Assembly: GCA_965262785.1 (NCBI GenBank)
Contig: OZ253559.1
Coordinates: forward strand, 124,001 to 188,000
DNA from: G965218495 sp965262785
GTDB lineage: Bacteria; Bacteroidota; Rhodothermia; Rhodothermales; Bin80
Direction: 5' to 3'
Length of the DNA: 64,000 bases
The translations under genes were made by a program, and so were the position numbers. The notes under the pieces are model-generated. The model was not told the origin of the DNA. It was given only the letters and a program-made list of their open reading frames with translations, and searched no databases. Of the stretch, positions 43,946-53,122 are shown piece after piece (position 1 is the first letter of the stretch; the number at the start of each line of letters is the position of its first letter).

Positions 43946-44463
43946 CGAGGAGCACCGCTTCTCCTTGCCGGCGAATCGGCGCTATGACTCGTTGCACCCC
44001 AAGCGTTATAAGGGTTCTATGAAGAGCCACTGGTTGTTCGAGGAAGGCGCGGGTCTGGTAAGGGAGGCTAGACCCGTTCGGTGCGAAGTGTCACTCCAGT
44101 GATCTCTTCGCCGCAAACTTCGGGAACGTCGGTCGGCTGCCAAATCGGACTTGCGTTCGGGCTCATTTGTCGATGGAAACTACTCACGGCAGCACGCCCC
44201 GCCAAAAGGTGTTATGTTGAGGCATGTCTTCCGTTTGCCATGCCACAGTTCTGCACCTGCGGTCACCGTCCTCGTGGTCCCCACGAAAGGGAGGGTGTAG
44301 GGGGCGGGCATGTTCCGGCAACATCTTTGTCGGCGTTTGCGGCCGTGGGTCTACTGATGAGGATTGATTATTCGAAAGTGTACCTTTGGGTGCGACAAGG
44401 CAGGTTTTCGCGCGACTACAAGTCTAACTTTTAGTCGCGATGAGTCTTCCTAGAGATTCACCC
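43946..44463. other. Intergenic region, no supported gene
   Basis: A 117-codon rightward frame (44081-44434) has no recognisable motif. The stretch is upstream of the rightward reductase gene and may hold its promoter. Confidence 0.35.
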
Positions 44464-45003
44464 ATGCGACTGGTGCACTACAGTGTGGCGATGAGCCTGG
44501 ACGGCTATATCGCGGGCCCGAACGGAGAGTTCGACTGGATCCTGATGGACCCCGACATAGACTTCTCCGCATACGCGGCGCGGTTTGACACCTATCTCGT
44601 CGGCCGCAAGTCCTTCGAGGCGATGCAGCGGATGGGAGGCGCGCCGCTTGCTCGGTCGGGCGTACGCGAGATCGTTTTCTCGCGTACGCTGGCCCAGGCG
44701 GACCACCCTAAGATCACGCTGGAGACCGACGCCGTCTGCGTGGTGAAGAAGCTGCGCGAAGAGCCGGGGAAGGACATCTGCCTCTTCGGCGGCGGCGAGC
44801 TGTTCCGCAGTCTCTTGGCTGCCGGCCTCATCGACCGAGTTGAGGTGGCAATCATCCCAATCGTGCTCGGTGGTGGTATACCGCTGTTGCCGTCACCCGC
44901 CGACCGGGCGACGCTGAAGCTTCTCTCCCACACGGTGTACGAGAAGACTGGGACGGTAGGCCTAGAGTACGCGGTGACGCGCAACCGGGAATCAGCGCAG
45001 TAA
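44464..45003 (+). CDS. Dihydrofolate reductase / RibD C-terminal-family reductase
   Basis: The start is the ATG at 44464 (MRLVHYSVAMSLDGYIAGPNGEFDWI), giving 179 residues. An upstream start at 44440 is possible. Family features are SLDGYIAGPNGE, TYLVGRKSFEAM, IVFSRTLAQADH, ICLFGGGELFRSLLAAGLIDRVEVAIIPIVLGGGIPLL and the closing EKTGTVGLEY. The FGGGELFRSLL block is the NADPH-binding part. Such stand-alone members act as NADPH-dependent reductases of uncertain substrate and are not housekeeping FolA. It is monocistronic, at the right edge of the cargo region. Confidence 0.92.
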   Translation: MRLVHYSVAMSLDGYIAGPNGEFDWILMDPDIDFSAYAARFDTYLVGRKSFEAMQRMGGAPLARSGVREIVFSRTLAQADHPKITLETDAVCVVKKLREEPGKDICLFGGGELFRSLLAAGLIDRVEVAIIPIVLGGGIPLLPSPADRATLKLLSHTVYEKTGTVGLEYAVTRNRESAQ

Positions 45004-45789
45004 ACGGCTTGCGCGGATCCTCCGTCAATGGGAGGCACTCGAATTCGGACCTCAGTGAGATCTTGGTGTCGTATCCCTACCGCTCTGTCGCCTGGGCGTT
45101 GGTGGGGCGGCATGTCCCCGCCGCGGGCGTCCGCAACCCCAAGGCTGTACTGTGCTTCGGCGTTGCCCTACTCGGCGTCGGACATCATAGCTACAATGTC
45201 CTGAGTGTCATGCGCTCCAAGCGTGAGGGTCGCGAGGCTGCGGGCCACGGGGCCGGCTGCCGTGTGGCTCGCCGTGAGGGTACGCTTGGCGTACACGGTA
45301 CCTGAAGCGTGCCTGGGGTCTGCGTTTTTGGGAGGCAGGCCGATCAGCGATTTCTGAAAGACGCCGGAGGTGCGCACTGGTCCGGCTCAAGCGCCTCGAG
45401 TCGAGGAGGAATACGCGGATGCAGATTTTGGCGGCTCACGACATCATTGACGGGGAGCTGTTCAATACCTCCAGTCGGGCCGTCATCGGGCCGGCTCAGA
45501 AGAGGATTGCTCGCCATTTATTCAAGCTCATAAGTTGTTGTCGCGGGTTGTCGGGGTTGCACGTGCGGGTCACCGAGTGACGGGTGTCCGCAGATTGGGT
45601 AAGGGGGTTTGTGGGTGCCGAGGTGTACGTGTCCATGTCTATTTCTAGCAAGAATCCAACCGTTGAGCGGGAAATTCGATTGATGATGTCAGGCGTCTGC
45701 GGTGCCCCCCAGTGGAGTCGTCCGAACTTGGCGAGTGGAAGAACCTTGTGCAATGCAAAAATGGCAGGCGGCATGTCGATGCAGGCACC
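45004..45789. other. Gene-less stretch downstream of trbF
   Basis: No coding frame is convincing. A short perfect hairpin GTACGC-TTG-GCGTAC occurs near 45280-45294. Both the reductase (rightward) and trbF (leftward) end towards it. It probably contains the right-hand junction of the inserted cargo, but no duplicated ends were found by eye. Confidence 0.4.
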
Positions 45790-46515
45790 TCACGGGAGGC
45801 TGCTGGTTTCCGACCACGTGTAGTCGGTCACAAAGATGCCGAGCGGATTGTCGAGGAGGATTTCGGGCGAATCCGGTGCGATGATACGCACCTTAAAGTG
45901 TCCTTCGTATCCGCGCGTAGCTTGTTCATGGTGGATGTTGTCCGTCTCGCGCCAGGCGACGCGGTACACGCCGGCTTCGCCCGGGACCTTGAGGATGCTG
46001 GAGATTTCGTCCACGTAGCGCGTCTCGCCGCGCCGCAGCATATGTTCCAGCTCCTCACTGTTGCCACGCACCTCGCGGGTGAAGGTGGTCAGTGCATGCC
46101 CGGCCACGAAAGCCTGCGCCCGTCCGAGTTGCACATTCAGTAGCCGCAGATCGCTGGGCACGGTGCGCAGGTTGTGCACGAATCGGCGTAGCGCAACCTG
46201 CGTTGTGCGCTCTGGCGGCTTGGCCTGCGCAAGCTTTGCGGACGCCCGAACCTCGCCGAGCGCATCCACCTCCACCACATACGGAACGATTGTGTGTGCG
46301 CGGGCCAGAACTATAAAGCCAATGGTCAGTGCCACATTGGCGGCCAGCGCGGTGATAGCTACGGCCTGCCAGTTGCGGCGGCTACGGGCAAGGTCTCCAA
46401 AGAGGCGCTCAAAGGCGTACCGGCCCTGCAGGTACGGATGACCTTCAGCTGGAGGTGCCGCGCTGGGGTGCCGTGCACGCACCAGCCGCTTCCAGGCTGC
46501 CGCAACCCTTTTCAT
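45790..46515 (-). CDS. trbF: TrbF/VirB8-type T4SS protein
   Basis: The 241-residue protein has a cytoplasmic N-terminus with PYLQGRYAFERLFGDLARSRRNWQ. One membrane helix follows (AVAITALAANVALTIGFIVLA, about 51-71), then a VirB8 domain with VPYVVEVDALGEV, VQVALRRFVHNLRTV and YRVAWRETDNIHH, closing with NPLGIFVTDYTWSE. VirB8/TrbF is the inner-membrane assembly factor of the channel. The start overlaps trbL by 4 nt. It is the last gene of this block; the expected next gene, trbG, is at 28984. Confidence 0.94.
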   Translation of the reverse strand: MKRVAAAWKRLVRARHPSAAPPAEGHPYLQGRYAFERLFGDLARSRRNWQAVAITALAANVALTIGFIVLARAHTIVPYVVEVDALGEVRASAKLAQAKPPERTTQVALRRFVHNLRTVPSDLRLLNVQLGRAQAFVAGHALTTFTREVRGNSEELEHMLRRGETRYVDEISSILKVPGEAGVYRVAWRETDNIHHEQATRGYEGHFKVRIIAPDSPEILLDNPLGIFVTDYTWSETSSLP

Positions 46516-47453
46516 AGGCGCTGAAGCACGCCCTTGAGGTTAAAGGACATGTTTCGGCTGATCTTTTCGGCGATACGCTCGGGGAGCGTGATGCCAAGGA
46601 CGGCCAGAAGGATGGACACAGCCGTGATAGACCAAAGGAATCCCAGACGGGAAGTCACCGCCTGGGCCGCGCCGCGCGGATTAAGCTGAAAGAGATTCTC
46701 GATGACTTCCAGCCAGAGGTTATCATACCGCGACAAGAGAGTCACCATGTCATCGCCGATACTAGCGGAAACGCTGGCAACGAGGATCAGAAAGAAGAGC
46801 TTGACGCCGACATACACGATGTATTGCAGGTAGCCCTCACCCAAGGGAGCGGTTCCCCGAAAGGCCATAAATCCCACAAAGAAGAGGCCGCCCGTGACCA
46901 CGATATAGCTTTCGACGAGCGTTACCAAAAGCAGCGCAGCCAGGATTACAAAGCACAGCAGGATTATGAGGGCTGGCACAAACGTCAGGACGACTATGAT
47001 GTCCGACGTCAGCCCCAGGGCCTTCAGCGTGCTCAGAAAGATGTTCAGACCGACGTTTACCAGGTGTGTCGGCGAGAGCTGAGTTACGACGTCGCCGCCT
47101 ATATGCATCGCGCCTTCGCCGAAGGCTTTGGGCACCAGTGGAAGCCAGTGGTGGTATGTAGACAGGAGGCCAAGCACGAACGCCAGGATGCCAAGCTTCA
47201 GCGCAAACTGCCCGATGAGGTCGTTCTCCTGCGGTCGCCGCGTCCAGTATATGTACCCTGTGACGACGATTTCGAGAATGGCCAGGCTTACAAAGAGCGT
47301 TTGCGCCGTGCCCAAAGCACGGTCGATCCACCCTTCCGTGGTCAGACGGAAAACCTCTTGGGCACAGTCGAAGAGCTGTGTCGGAGCGCAGTTTTGCATG
47401 GCGCTCTGCGGCGCCGTCTGGATTGGCGCAAGCGAGTAAAGGAGTAACAACAT
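46512..47453 (-). CDS. trbL: TrbL/VirB6-type T4SS membrane protein
   Basis: The 313-residue protein has six or more predicted membrane helices, including about 47-70, 82-100, 150-180, 182-200 and 215-235. It carries the family block VVTGGLFFVGFMAFRGTAPLGEGYLQYIVYVGVKLFFLILV. Charged and Gln-rich tails common in TrbL are short here. It forms part of the inner-membrane pore. It is 3 nt after trbJ and overlaps trbF by 4 nt. Confidence 0.92.
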   Translation of the reverse strand: MLLLLYSLAPIQTAPQSAMQNCAPTQLFDCAQEVFRLTTEGWIDRALGTAQTLFVSLAILEIVVTGYIYWTRRPQENDLIGQFALKLGILAFVLGLLSTYHHWLPLVPKAFGEGAMHIGGDVVTQLSPTHLVNVGLNIFLSTLKALGLTSDIIVVLTFVPALIILLCFVILAALLLVTLVESYIVVTGGLFFVGFMAFRGTAPLGEGYLQYIVYVGVKLFFLILVASVSASIGDDMVTLLSRYDNLWLEVIENLFQLNPRGAAQAVTSRLGFLWSITAVSILLAVLGITLPERIAEKISRNMSFNLKGVLQRL

Positions 47454-47456
47454 GGG

Positions 47457-48188
47457 CTACTCTCCAGGCATGCGCAAGAACGACCTGGCATCGTACTGAC
47501 TCGGATCGCCGAGCCAGTTCGTCTGCCCCACGAAGGTGTTGTAGATGGCCCTGCGCTGTGCCTTTTCGTTGAGCTCATGCGCGGCGCGAATGGCTTCCAT
47601 GTTCGTCAGGGTCATGAGCGCTTGCCTCGTGAGCAGCGCTTCGCGCGCCGCGAGCACCTGCAGGCTGGCTTGGACATCCATCATCTGCTGCGGCTCCGGG
47701 CTTTGAGCGATTTCGCGCTTGAACCGCTCAAGCTCCTGATGCGTGCGTCTCAGATTCTCCCCATGAACCGTGAGGGCCTGCATGGTGTGCGCGACCGTAT
47801 TCATGGAGCGAGTGGTGACCTCGCGGTCGTACGCCAGTGGGTCTCTCGGCATTGCATACAGCACGAAGATGTCGTCCAACTCTTGGGGTTCCATGTAGCT
47901 CAGCGCACCAGAAAGCGCGGCTTCCACATCTTCGGCGATGCGGCCCAGGGGCAGCGATTCTACCACGCCGCGTTTTGTAAGCGCGCGCTGAAAGCGCATA
48001 AAGTGGTCCGTGGTAGTGGTGCGGATCTGTTTGGTCACTGCAAGGTCTTCAGTCAGGAGGCGCACCTGCTGCTTGAGTTCCGCAATCGTGGCCACGGCTT
48101 TCGCCACGACCGCAGCATCGAAGACAGGGAGCTGAGCACGCGCGGATGTGACCAGGAATAGGCAAGCAAGGGTCAGTGTGATTCTCAT
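47457..48188 (-). CDS. trbJ: TrbJ/VirB5-type T4SS protein
   Basis: The start chosen is the ATG at 48188 (MRITLTLACLFLVTSARAQ), just after trbE, giving 243 residues. An ATG at 48212 would overlap trbE. Signal peptide, then a helical periplasmic protein with coiled-coil stretches (VAKAVATIAELKQQVRLLTEDLAV; NLRRTHQELERFKREIAQ) and the terminal YNTFVGQTNWLGDPSQYDARSF. VirB5/TrbJ proteins are minor pilus-tip adhesins or assembly factors. Order and spacing fit the canonical E-J-L-F series. Confidence 0.88.
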   Translation of the reverse strand: MRITLTLACLFLVTSARAQLPVFDAAVVAKAVATIAELKQQVRLLTEDLAVTKQIRTTTTDHFMRFQRALTKRGVVESLPLGRIAEDVEAALSGALSYMEPQELDDIFVLYAMPRDPLAYDREVTTRSMNTVAHTMQALTVHGENLRRTHQELERFKREIAQSPEPQQMMDVQASLQVLAAREALLTRQALMTLTNMEAIRAAHELNEKAQRRAIYNTFVGQTNWLGDPSQYDARSFLRMPGE

Positions 48189-48192
48189 CGGG

Positions 48193-50620
48193 TCAGGTAT
48201 CAAGGTGGTCAAGGAAAGAGTTTCCGTAGAGGTCCATGAGCGCGATAAGCGCTTTGGCGGACTCTTGGGTACTTCGCCCCGGCAGCGGCATCAGCAGCGC
48301 CTGGGCCTTGGGCCCAAGGTTGAGCTCGAAGAGGCGGCTCCCGCTGGGGCTCTTGTAGAAGTAATCGCGGCGGCGCTGCGCCGTGGCTATGATGTCGATT
48401 TCGCGGGTTCCGAGGTCCAGGAATCGGTAGACTTCGGCATGCTCGGGCACACGAGCCTCCGGGTTGGGCAGCAGGATCCTGGTAGGACAAGACTCGGTGA
48501 CGTTGGAGGCATTGGGGAGGGCGCGCAGCTGCCCCGCCGAGTGTGCCACGATGACGACTGCGGCATTGCGCTTGCGCAGGGTGAGGAGCCACTGGCGTAT
48601 TCGCGCACTGAAGGTCGACCGCATCAGTGCGGCCCACGCCTCTTCAATCACAATCAGGGTAGGAGTGCCGTCCAAGGACCTTTCGATCTGCCGGAAGAGA
48701 GCGAGTAGCACCGGTACCACGACGGTGTCTCCAAGCGGCAGGATGCCTGCGAGCTCAAACGTCGTGAGTTGCGTCGTTTCAGCCTCCTTCCCCATGCCAT
48801 CCAGCAACCGGCCGTATGTGCCCTTGACCGTGTATGGCTCGATGGAGTCTTGGAGGTGACGTGGCAGGCACACGTAGAGGGCTGTCAGCGTGCGCTGGTT
48901 GGCTGGGCTCTGCGCCAGAAGGTCCAGCGCATTTCCTATGCCGAGTCGATCTTTGGGCGACAGTGCCGTGCCGGAGAGGTCGAAGATGGTTTCCAGCCAG
49001 GACAGTGACCACATCCGATCCTCGTCGTTATCCAGGTGTCTGAGCGGCTGGAGGGCCGGTGCAGCGTCGCTCCCCAGGTCATGGGTGCATGCCCAGCGCT
49101 GCGCGCGTGAGCACCTGATGTGAGCGGCCGATGTCGAAGACGAAGGCGCGGCTTTTGGCGTACCGTAAAAAGCTCAGCGTGACAAAGCCAACCAGGACAC
49201 TTTTGCCCGCCCCCGTTGCCCCTACCACGAGTGTATGTCCCACATCGCCGTGGTGGAGGTTCACGCAGAACGGTGTAGCGCCGCACGCACGCGCGTAGAA
49301 GAGCGGAGGGCTGCCGGGTGGGAAGAGCGTGCTCGGACAGGTCCGTTCGCCAGGCCACGGCGTCGTGGTAGGAAAGAGGTGCGCCACGTTGTGGCTGGAG
49401 ACCAGAGGCCGCCGCAAGTTGGCATAGCCATGCCCGGGCAGGCTGCCAATGAGGGCGTCGGTCGCGTTGATAGACTCCTGCGTACACGTAAATCCCTGAT
49501 CGCGCAGCGTTTGGAGCATTGCCTGGGCACGCGCCCTGCCGCGGTGAGCGCTCTTATCACGCAGTACTATTGCACCTGTGAAGTACCCGAAACGGGCTTT
49601 GCCGCTAGTGGCCTCGGCGAGGGCGCTGGCGGTTTCGCGTTGCATCTCGACGGCATCCTGGTCTTCGATAGAGCTCTTTACCTCATAGGCGACCAGGGCT
49701 CGCAGGCCCCCGCGCTGGTGAAACCACCGGTTCTGCAGCTTCCGTATGCGGCGCTGCGCCTCGGCGCGGCTGAGCGAAACAAAGCGCATATGCCAGCGCG
49801 CCTCTTCGCGCAGGCCGTTGAAAAAATCCCCTTTGGCCACCTGGGTGAAGGCACCAAGTGACGTTATGGCCAGGATGAATACATGTTGATTCGCAATGAA
49901 TGGCACGTAGCCGGTAGTGAAGTCGCTGGAAGCGAGCGCCTGGCTGAGGTAACTGCTTTGCGCCGCGACCGGGTCATGCACGCCAGTCAGGCACCGGTGA
50001 CACTCAGTCAAGAGGTCCCGACTGCCAAGCGCGTCAACAAAAAAGGTCGCCCCCAGGTGCGACCGCACCTCCTGCAGCATGGTCTTGAAGCGCTCCAGGA
50101 TTTGCGTGTAGTCGAGTCGCGACTGGCTACCACTCACGACCAGCCGCTCCCATCGGCGCAGGTTGTCTTTGGGAGGCGTATAGGAAAGGAGGATGGTGTT
50201 TTGTGATTCGTAGTGCTCGCCGGGTTTCAGGAACTGGTCGCGGCGTTCCATTTCGACCTGGCGCAGCGCCAGTGTAGGAAAGTGGCTCTGCGCTACCAGC
50301 GGGTATTGCTGCCGTTCGCGGCGGTGCACGTTCACTTCCAAGGCGTAGCCTTCCCCAAGGAGCGCTAATGCTTCGTGGGCAGCTTGCGCGGCCCGGTTGA
50401 CTTCTTCGGCGGATGCGCTTTCCAGGTCCCTTCCGCGCAGCGTCATGCCGGCCAGGAAGGAGCCGTCCTTCATGAGCACCACGCCGTCGTCGATGAGAAA
50501 GGCCCATCCAAGCAGGTCGCCCAGGCCTTCGCGAGGTTCGCGGGGGATGCCCAAGCGCCGGGCCACCTGCCAGGCGCTGGCACCAAGCAGGGTGCCGCCC
50601 AAAAAGCTGAAAGGATCCAT
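48193..50620 (-). pseudogene. trbE: TrbE/VirB4-type T4SS ATPase, split by a frameshift
   Basis: The first part (50620-49079, 513 residues) has the VirB4 N-terminal domain and the start of the ATPase domain with Walker A (VVGATGAGKSVLVGF). It ends abruptly after RAALGMHP at a TGA. The rest continues in the next frame from about 49085 (THDLGSDAAPALQPL ... WSLSWLETIF), with Walker B (LIVIEEAWAALM) and Q-S-A-like motifs, to a stop at 48193. One base change near 49080 would restore a protein of about 800 residues, the normal TrbE size. This could be a true mutation, programmed frameshifting or a sequencing error. As written the energy-providing ATPase would be inactive, and with it the transfer system. 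Confidence 0.9.
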
Positions 50621-50904
50621 CAGGGGCGTCTCGTTTGCGGCTTTTACACGTCGCGCATTTTATGCACGAAACGCGCCGACCGTGACGCCTTTTACACTAC
50701 GATCCCGGCAAGATGAGCTGATTCGGCCATGCAGTCAAGCCACGGGGTAGTCTGTTCCGCAGCATGGCGCGGACAAGACGTGTCTAATGCATTGGGCCAT
50801 CGGTGATATCCCTGAGGCTGGCTAAGAGTCGGTTGTGACCACCGGTGCCTGCAGGCCTAAATGCCGGGCGCGCCTATAGTGTAGGTTGCACTGCTACTTG
50901 AGAA
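50621..50904. other. Upstream region of the trbE block
   Basis: No gene is seen. It should contain the promoter for the leftward trbE-J-L-F block. It is bounded on the right by the outer end of an IS3-like remnant. The usual trbC and trbD genes, which normally precede trbE, are not here. Confidence 0.4.
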
Positions 50905-51985
50905 AGTGGGGAGCAACGTCGAATCTGCCGTCGGCAGCTGATTTAGGCGATTCACTTTTCCTGATCAGCCGTTTGTCCAGCGGAAAGCCCTCCATGTACG
51001 TTCCACAACAGTCATGCTGACCTTCCACCTATTGAGGTAGAACCTCGCCCCAAACGAAGACGACAAACGGCCGCGTAGAAGCATGCGTTGTAGCGAAAGC
51101 TTACGAAGGCGTTGACGGTCATTGAGGTTCAAAAATTTCTGCGTGCTACTTGAGACCGACGAGGCCGCACTGGGCGTGTAGCTATGATAGAGGAGCGTAC
51201 TATGCGGTCCCTCGCCCTGAAGTAGGCGCAAGCTTGTCGGTTGATGGGAGTGTCCCGCACGTGGTATTATCGTACCATGGCGCCGACTGCGCAGCCGCGT
51301 CAGCGCAAGAAGCGACCCAGGGGGCGCTACCTCGGCGAAGCGGAGCGCATGCAGGTCCGCGCCGTGCTCAACAGCGAACGGTACTGCGCAATGTCTCCCC
51401 GTCAGACTCATGCCACGCTCGTTGACGGATACCGCTACGTGTGAAACTGGCGGACCGTATACCGTATTCTGGCTGAATATGACCAGATCCGCGAAGGGCG
51501 CAATCAGCACATGCATCCGCCGCATCGTATGCCGGAGTGCTTGGCCGTCGAAGAATCGCACTCGCGGCCTTGTAACTCCAATGATAACCGCTACTTGGAA
51601 TCGCAATTCAATACGACGAACTACCGTCCGGCGTACGCAGGCCGCTCCTGCTTGCAGGAAGATGCCAAAGCCTGTTCCGGGCACTTCTTATACTGGTGCA
51701 ACCACTGCCACTACCGCAGGGGAGTCGCGAATTTGGTGCCCGATGCGGCGCACGCTGGACTGGGGGAAGCCTTTCGACAGCAGGCGCTGGAAGAGGCCTG
51801 TGCACACCATCCGGAGCGCATCGTACGAGGCATGCCGAAGGTGGCCATGCCGCCAAAGCAGGTATGGATCAACAAACCACCGGACCCGTATGGTACCCGG
51901 CAGCCAACGAGCTCTTCTGAGGTTGGCGACGGGCTGCAGCCGCTGGGTCGAATTGGGACCTGCGAAGCCGAATATGCTCCCTAAT
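50905..51985 (+). mobile_element. Decayed IS3-family element (third copy)
   Basis: The left end (GGGGAGCA ... TCGAATC) resembles the end at about 9709. The right end reads CCGAATATGCTCCCTAAT and mirrors it. Inside, orfA is reduced by an internal deletion: a start near VEPRPKRRR joins directly to RKLTKALTVIEVQK, with stops. orfB is recognisable from about 51235 (LMGVSRTWYYR), through NWRTVYRILAEYDQIREGRNQ, to frameshifted integrase-core pieces. Multiple stops and shifts make it non-functional. It is an older insertion of the same element type found at 9.0-9.7 kb. Confidence 0.75.
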
Positions 51986-52075
51986 ATCATGGCAGCAACT
52001 GTCACACGAACGTTGGCACATACCTGGCCTAGCGCAATGCAGCCCCACCTCGCGGACGGCCTAAAACACCTTCAG

Positions 52076-53122
52076 ATGCACCGCGGTCTCTTGCTAGTTG
52101 GTGCGATCCTATTGACGGCATTTATGGCGCCAGGCGTGCGTGCACAGCATACACCGATTGACGAATTGAAGTACTTCGAGAAGGTCAGAACTGTCCGGTT
52201 TGATGAACCGGATACGCTGCTGATAGGGACCATCGACCGGATTGATATAGATCCGGCTGGCCGGTGGCTTATAGTAGACCGACAGGGCGCACAAGTCTTG
52301 CTGTTTGACGCGACTGGCACGCTACTGGCTTCACTGGATCCACGAACCTGTCACCCGGGATTCACCTTTAGGCCAATGGGTGCTAAGTTCGGGAGCAACG
52401 AGTTCATTCTTGTACTCAATACAAATGCGGGGCAGTGGGGATATCGCTTCACGACAGAGGGAGCATGCCTGGGTAGCGCTGACAGTGAATTCGTTATGCC
52501 AGTCTCAACATTCCTCGACATTGATCCAACGGGCGCGCTCTATGGTGCTTATGTTTGGCCGGACCGAGTAATGCGGTACATGAGTGCCACTGGACAGACC
52601 CTTATGGAGTTTCCGCTGCCTCTGTCCAAGTATCCCAATGCTGATTTGCGGTTCAGCACCGGTGGTCTCATTGCCGATGGGGCGCACCTCTTCTACGCTT
52701 CGGCGCTAGGACCCGACATACTGAAGATCGCCTTGGACGGTACTCTTGTGGGCAGGATTTCGAAACGCAGCTCGTGGTTTCGATCGCCCCGCCGGGATCT
52801 GCCGTCTGATCTGCCGAGTGGTATTTCCCGGCAGGCTTTCAAAGTTGTGGGGGAATGGGTTGCTACGGCCACGCCCACATGGAGCATTTTTGAGCTTACT
52901 GACCAGACATTCATGGTTCAGTACATTAACGGAAGTCAGCGTGGGGGCGGGTACCAAGTCTTCACCAAAGACGGCAAACTGGTTGCTGAAGAACTAGGAC
53001 TCCAGCCGTTATTCATTCACGGAGAAAACGGTTTGGTCTATCACGTGGTTCATCCAGGCATGGACAGTCAGGGCGAGTTGCCCAATCCTTATGTTGATGT
53101 CTACCAGTTTGTTGCGCCGTAG
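52076..53122 (+). CDS. Secreted 6-bladed beta-propeller protein (4)
   Basis: The start chosen is the ATG at 52076, in front of a signal peptide (MHRGLLLVGAILLTAFMAPGVRAQ), giving 348 residues. The much longer open frame upstream (from 51410) lies inside the IS remnant. Blades are seen in IDRIDIDPAGRWLIVDRQGAQVLLFDATGTLLASLDP and VSTFLDIDPTGALYGAYVWPDRVMRYMSATG. The GEGPGEF signature is replaced by a Cys-containing stretch (DPRTCHPGFTFRPMGAKFGS), a variant. It is probably periplasmic; the role is unknown. Confidence 0.78.
   Translation: MHRGLLLVGAILLTAFMAPGVRAQHTPIDELKYFEKVRTVRFDEPDTLLIGTIDRIDIDPAGRWLIVDRQGAQVLLFDATGTLLASLDPRTCHPGFTFRPMGAKFGSNEFILVLNTNAGQWGYRFTTEGACLGSADSEFVMPVSTFLDIDPTGALYGAYVWPDRVMRYMSATGQTLMEFPLPLSKYPNADLRFSTGGLIADGAHLFYASALGPDILKIALDGTLVGRISKRSSWFRSPRRDLPSDLPSGISRQAFKVVGEWVATATPTWSIFELTDQTFMVQYINGSQRGGGYQVFTKDGKLVAEELGLQPLFIHGENGLVYHVVHPGMDSQGELPNPYVDVYQFVAP

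Noticed and set aside
44081..44434. 117-codon frame as a small cysteine-containing protein
   Set aside because: Composition is unlike neighbouring genes, there is no ribosome-binding context and no recognised motif.
28985..50904. TrbC/VirB2, TrbD/VirB3 or a relaxase near the trb blocks
   Set aside because: No small protein with two hydrophobic helices in the right place and no relaxase motif (three-His cluster with N-terminal Tyr) was seen next to the trb genes; very small or divergent ones could be missed.
51410..53122. 570-residue propeller protein
   Set aside because: The first 222 codons are the decayed IS3-like element; a signal peptide begins at 52076.
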